From: Flaviaestuariibacter flavus
Lineage (GTDB): Bacteria > Bacteroidota > Bacteroidia > Chitinophagales > Chitinophagaceae
DNA: 64,000 bases
Assembly: GCF_004337505.1 (NCBI RefSeq)
Contig: NZ_SJZI01000042.1
Span: 800,968-864,967, forward strand
Reading direction: 5' to 3'
Made by a program: the position numbers and the translations under genes. Numbering within the stretch: position 1 is the first letter of the stretch; every line of letters starts with the position of its first letter. The notes below the pieces were generated by a model. It made no database searches. It saw only the letters and a list, made by a program, of their open reading frames with translations, and had not been told where the DNA came from. Shown here in pieces: positions 62,050 through 64,000 of the stretch.

Positions 62050-64000
62050 TTATCGTAACAATACGGAGTTGCCGGCGCGTTTGTAATATTTGCCGTCCTC
62101 GCCCCGGGCTTCGAGGGTCCAGGTGTAGGTATCGCTTACCTGCGGTTGTCCTTTGTATATACCATCCCAGCCGAAGCCGATGGTGCTGGTTTCGAACATC
62201 AGCTGACCCCAGCGGTTGAAGATGCGGAAGTAGTACAGCTCCTCGATGTGGACTGTCAGCGGGTACAGCCGGTCGTTGTGCCCGTCGTTGTTGGGGGTCC
62301 ATGCCTTGGGTACGAAGATGTCGGAGTAGATGCTTTGGGTCGTTGTGGTTCGCATCTGCACCAGCACGGTATCCACGGTAACGCAGCCGCTTCCGTTGGT
62401 GATCCGGATCAGGAATTCCTGTTGCTGGTTGTGGCGGAATACCGGGTTGTAGATCGTCGAGATATCGAGGCCGGTGGGCGGCGTCCACAGGTACTGGCAG
62501 CCCGGGCCCAGGTTGCGCGCCAGGAGTTGCTTGGGCGTATTGGGGGCTGCAGCCTCGGTGGGATAGCGCATGCCCGACACCGCCGGTGCGATGGTGACGA
62601 GCGCCGAGCTGACCAGGTTGCTGTTGGTGCACTTGATATCCGAAACGCTGACAAGCGTGTATTGGGTCGTGCTTACCGGGGATACCACCAGGAGGTAGGG
62701 TGTTGCGGTGATGCCGGAGATCGTGCGCAGTATACTGCCCTCACGGTAGGTGATGCTCCAGGGCGCAATGCCGGTAAAGTGTATACGGAGGGTGTCGGTG
62801 CCACCGCTGCAGCGCGTGCTGCCGCCTTCGATGCGGGCGTTCGGTGTGGCCTCGATCGTAACGGCCACCTGGGTGGTGCAGCCTCCGCCGTCCTGGACGA
62901 ATACGGTGTATTGCCCGGGGGGCAGGTTGCTGAAGGTGCGCGACGCCTGGTAGGTGCCGCCGCCAAGACTATAACGGTAGGGCGGGATGCCGTTGTCGGC
63001 ATTGACGGTGATGGAGCCACCATTGTCGCTGCAGTTGACGTTCTGGGTGGACGCCGTTACCAACATATTGGAGATGCGGACGCGCACCGGCGACACACGG
63101 TGGCAGCCACCGGCACCGGCGCCTTTGATAAAGCAGGTGCTGCTGGAACTGACCGCTCTCGGGTTGGGATGCGGCTGTGTTGCCTGCGGGTTGGTCCAGT
63201 ATGTGTACGTGAGGCCCGGTGTGCTGCCCGCGGTGATAGCCGGGTCGGTAAGGTCAACCGTCGGCTGGTTGCAGGTAAGTGCGGGGTCTGTGATGCGCAG
63301 GGTCGGGCCGGTGATCGTCAGGTGCAGCGTCACCGTGTCGGGGCAGCCCGTGGCGCTGGTGATGTGGTTATAGTCGCCGCTTGTAGTATAGGTTTGTCCA
63401 TACCAGGTAATGTCACTGCAACTTGCTACAGTTGTATCCCGGCGGCTGCCGAAATTGTTAACAGTCAGGTGCAGGACAGCCGTATCGGTGCAGGCACCGT
63501 TTACAGTAGTCACTGTATAGTTACCGGAAGCCGTGTAGGTAGTTCCTCTCCAGCTATAGGTACCGCAGGCGGTGGCGGTGGTGTCGCTGCGCACACCCTG
63601 ATTGATGGTGAGGTGCAGGACAGCCGTGTCGGTGCAGGCACCGTTTACAGTAGTCACTGTATAGTCTCCACTCTGGCTATAGCTCTCCCCTCCAGCTATA
63701 GGTACCGCAGGCAGTAGCAGTAGTGTCACTGCGCACGCCCTGGGCAATGGTCAGGTGCAGGACAGCTGTGTCGGTGCAGGCACCGTTTACAGTAGTCACT
63801 GTGTAGTTACCGGAAGCCGTGTAAGTAGTGCCTCTCCAGCTATAGGATCCGCAGGCAGTGGCGGTAGTGTCGCTGCGTACGCCCTGGGCGATGGTGAGGT
63901 GCAGGACAGCCGTATCGGTGCAGGCACCGTTTACAGTAGTCACTGTGTAGTTACCGGAAGCAGTGTAAGTGGTTCCCCTCCAGCTGTAGGATCCGCAGGC
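62050..64000 (-). CDS. Large T9SS adhesin with 48-residue repeats, C-terminal part, frameshifted
   Basis: Runs off the right edge of the window. The C-terminal ~85 residues are a type B gliding-motility/T9SS sorting domain (AWTPNNDGHNDRLYP, FRIFNRWGQLMFET). Upstream are Ig-like and Cys-containing segments, then tandem 144-bp repeats (48 residues; TVNGACTDTAVLHLT, ATACGTYSWRGTTYTASGNY). Near 63683-63690 the frame changes: one repeat is 142 bp, having lost 2 bp from a GAGAGAG run, so the plain reading frame stops upstream and reopens downstream. It is either a real truncation, a phase-variable tract or a sequencing error. PorP/SprF follows. Confidence 0.85.
63481..64000 (-). repeat. 144-bp tandem coding repeats of the adhesin
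   Basis: The block CGGTGCAGGCACCGTTTACA recurs with unit starts at 63481, 63625, 63767 and 63911. Spacings are 144, 142 and 144 bp, so the deletion lies in the 63625-63767 unit. The array continues past the window edge. Confidence 0.9.

Noticed and set aside
62146..63717. 523-codon open frame on the plus strand opposite the adhesin
   Set aside because: Follows the adhesin's codon repeats; the minus strand carries the T9SS sorting domain.

Overview
The window is a 64 kb chromosomal segment from a Bacteroidota member, most plausibly family Chitinophagaceae. This rests on several family-typical features: a T9SS-type gliding adhesin next to a PorP/SprF protein, DUF4293 and DUF6427-like proteins, an OMP_b-brl TonB receptor, BlaI/M56 pairs, SPII lipoproteins, TAnnTTTG-type -7 promoter boxes, and no Shine-Dalgarno dependence at most starts. 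By eye the flanks are GC-rich. The segment from about 35 kb to 44 kb is visibly more AT-rich. No rRNA, CRISPR array, transposase or integrase is seen.

Layout: 0-6 kb carries the 5' part of metG (cut by the window edge), a lipoprotein metalloprotease, two tandem LD-carboxypeptidases and a Kup potassium transporter. 6-12 kb carries a secreted protein, a DUF6427-like membrane protein, purQ, a free-standing DsbD alpha domain and a full-length DsbD whose own alpha domain has lost its cysteines. 12-18 kb carries a small secreted protein, a BlaI/M56 regulator pair with two palindromic operators, an outer-membrane receptor and a sugar nucleotidyltransferase. 18-33 kb is housekeeping: glyA, DUF4293, a flavin oxidoreductase, a 2H phosphoesterase, an ABC exporter, an S1/P1-type nuclease/phospholipase, an FAD oxidoreductase, a split 5'-nucleotidase and dnaA, followed by tRNA-Ser(GCT).

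At 34.3 kb a complete tRNA-Pro(TGG) is followed by three further copies of its 3' half at an exact 94-bp period, each with its own terminator. Immediately beyond lies the AT-richer block: a GH2 beta-galactosidase-like enzyme, two tandem GH29 alpha-L-fucosidases and a secreted helical-toroid-like protein. This looks like an accessory glycan-degradation cluster inserted next to a tRNA. It is followed by a TMEM175 channel, the first of three orphan NarL-type histidine kinases (43.8, 49.8 and 55.1 kb), a CbpM/CbpA chaperone pair, a class III aminotransferase and a zinc alcohol dehydrogenase.

52-64 kb carries an MlaE-MlaF-MlaD lipid transport operon, a decayed AraC regulator, and a pair joining a GHL10 (DigH/YngK-like) lipoprotein to a peptidoglycan amidase. 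Next comes an ECF sigma factor whose upstream motif is repeated before folE and a flavodoxin-reductase-like gene. The window ends in a large T9SS type-B adhesin with 144-bp repeats, one of which contains a 2-bp deletion that breaks the frame.

The best candidates for new biology are the 94-bp tRNA-Pro half-repeat array, the duplicated ECF promoter linking the sigma factor to folE, the outsourced DsbD alpha domain, and a ~135-bp element with 29-bp terminal inverted repeats found twice.
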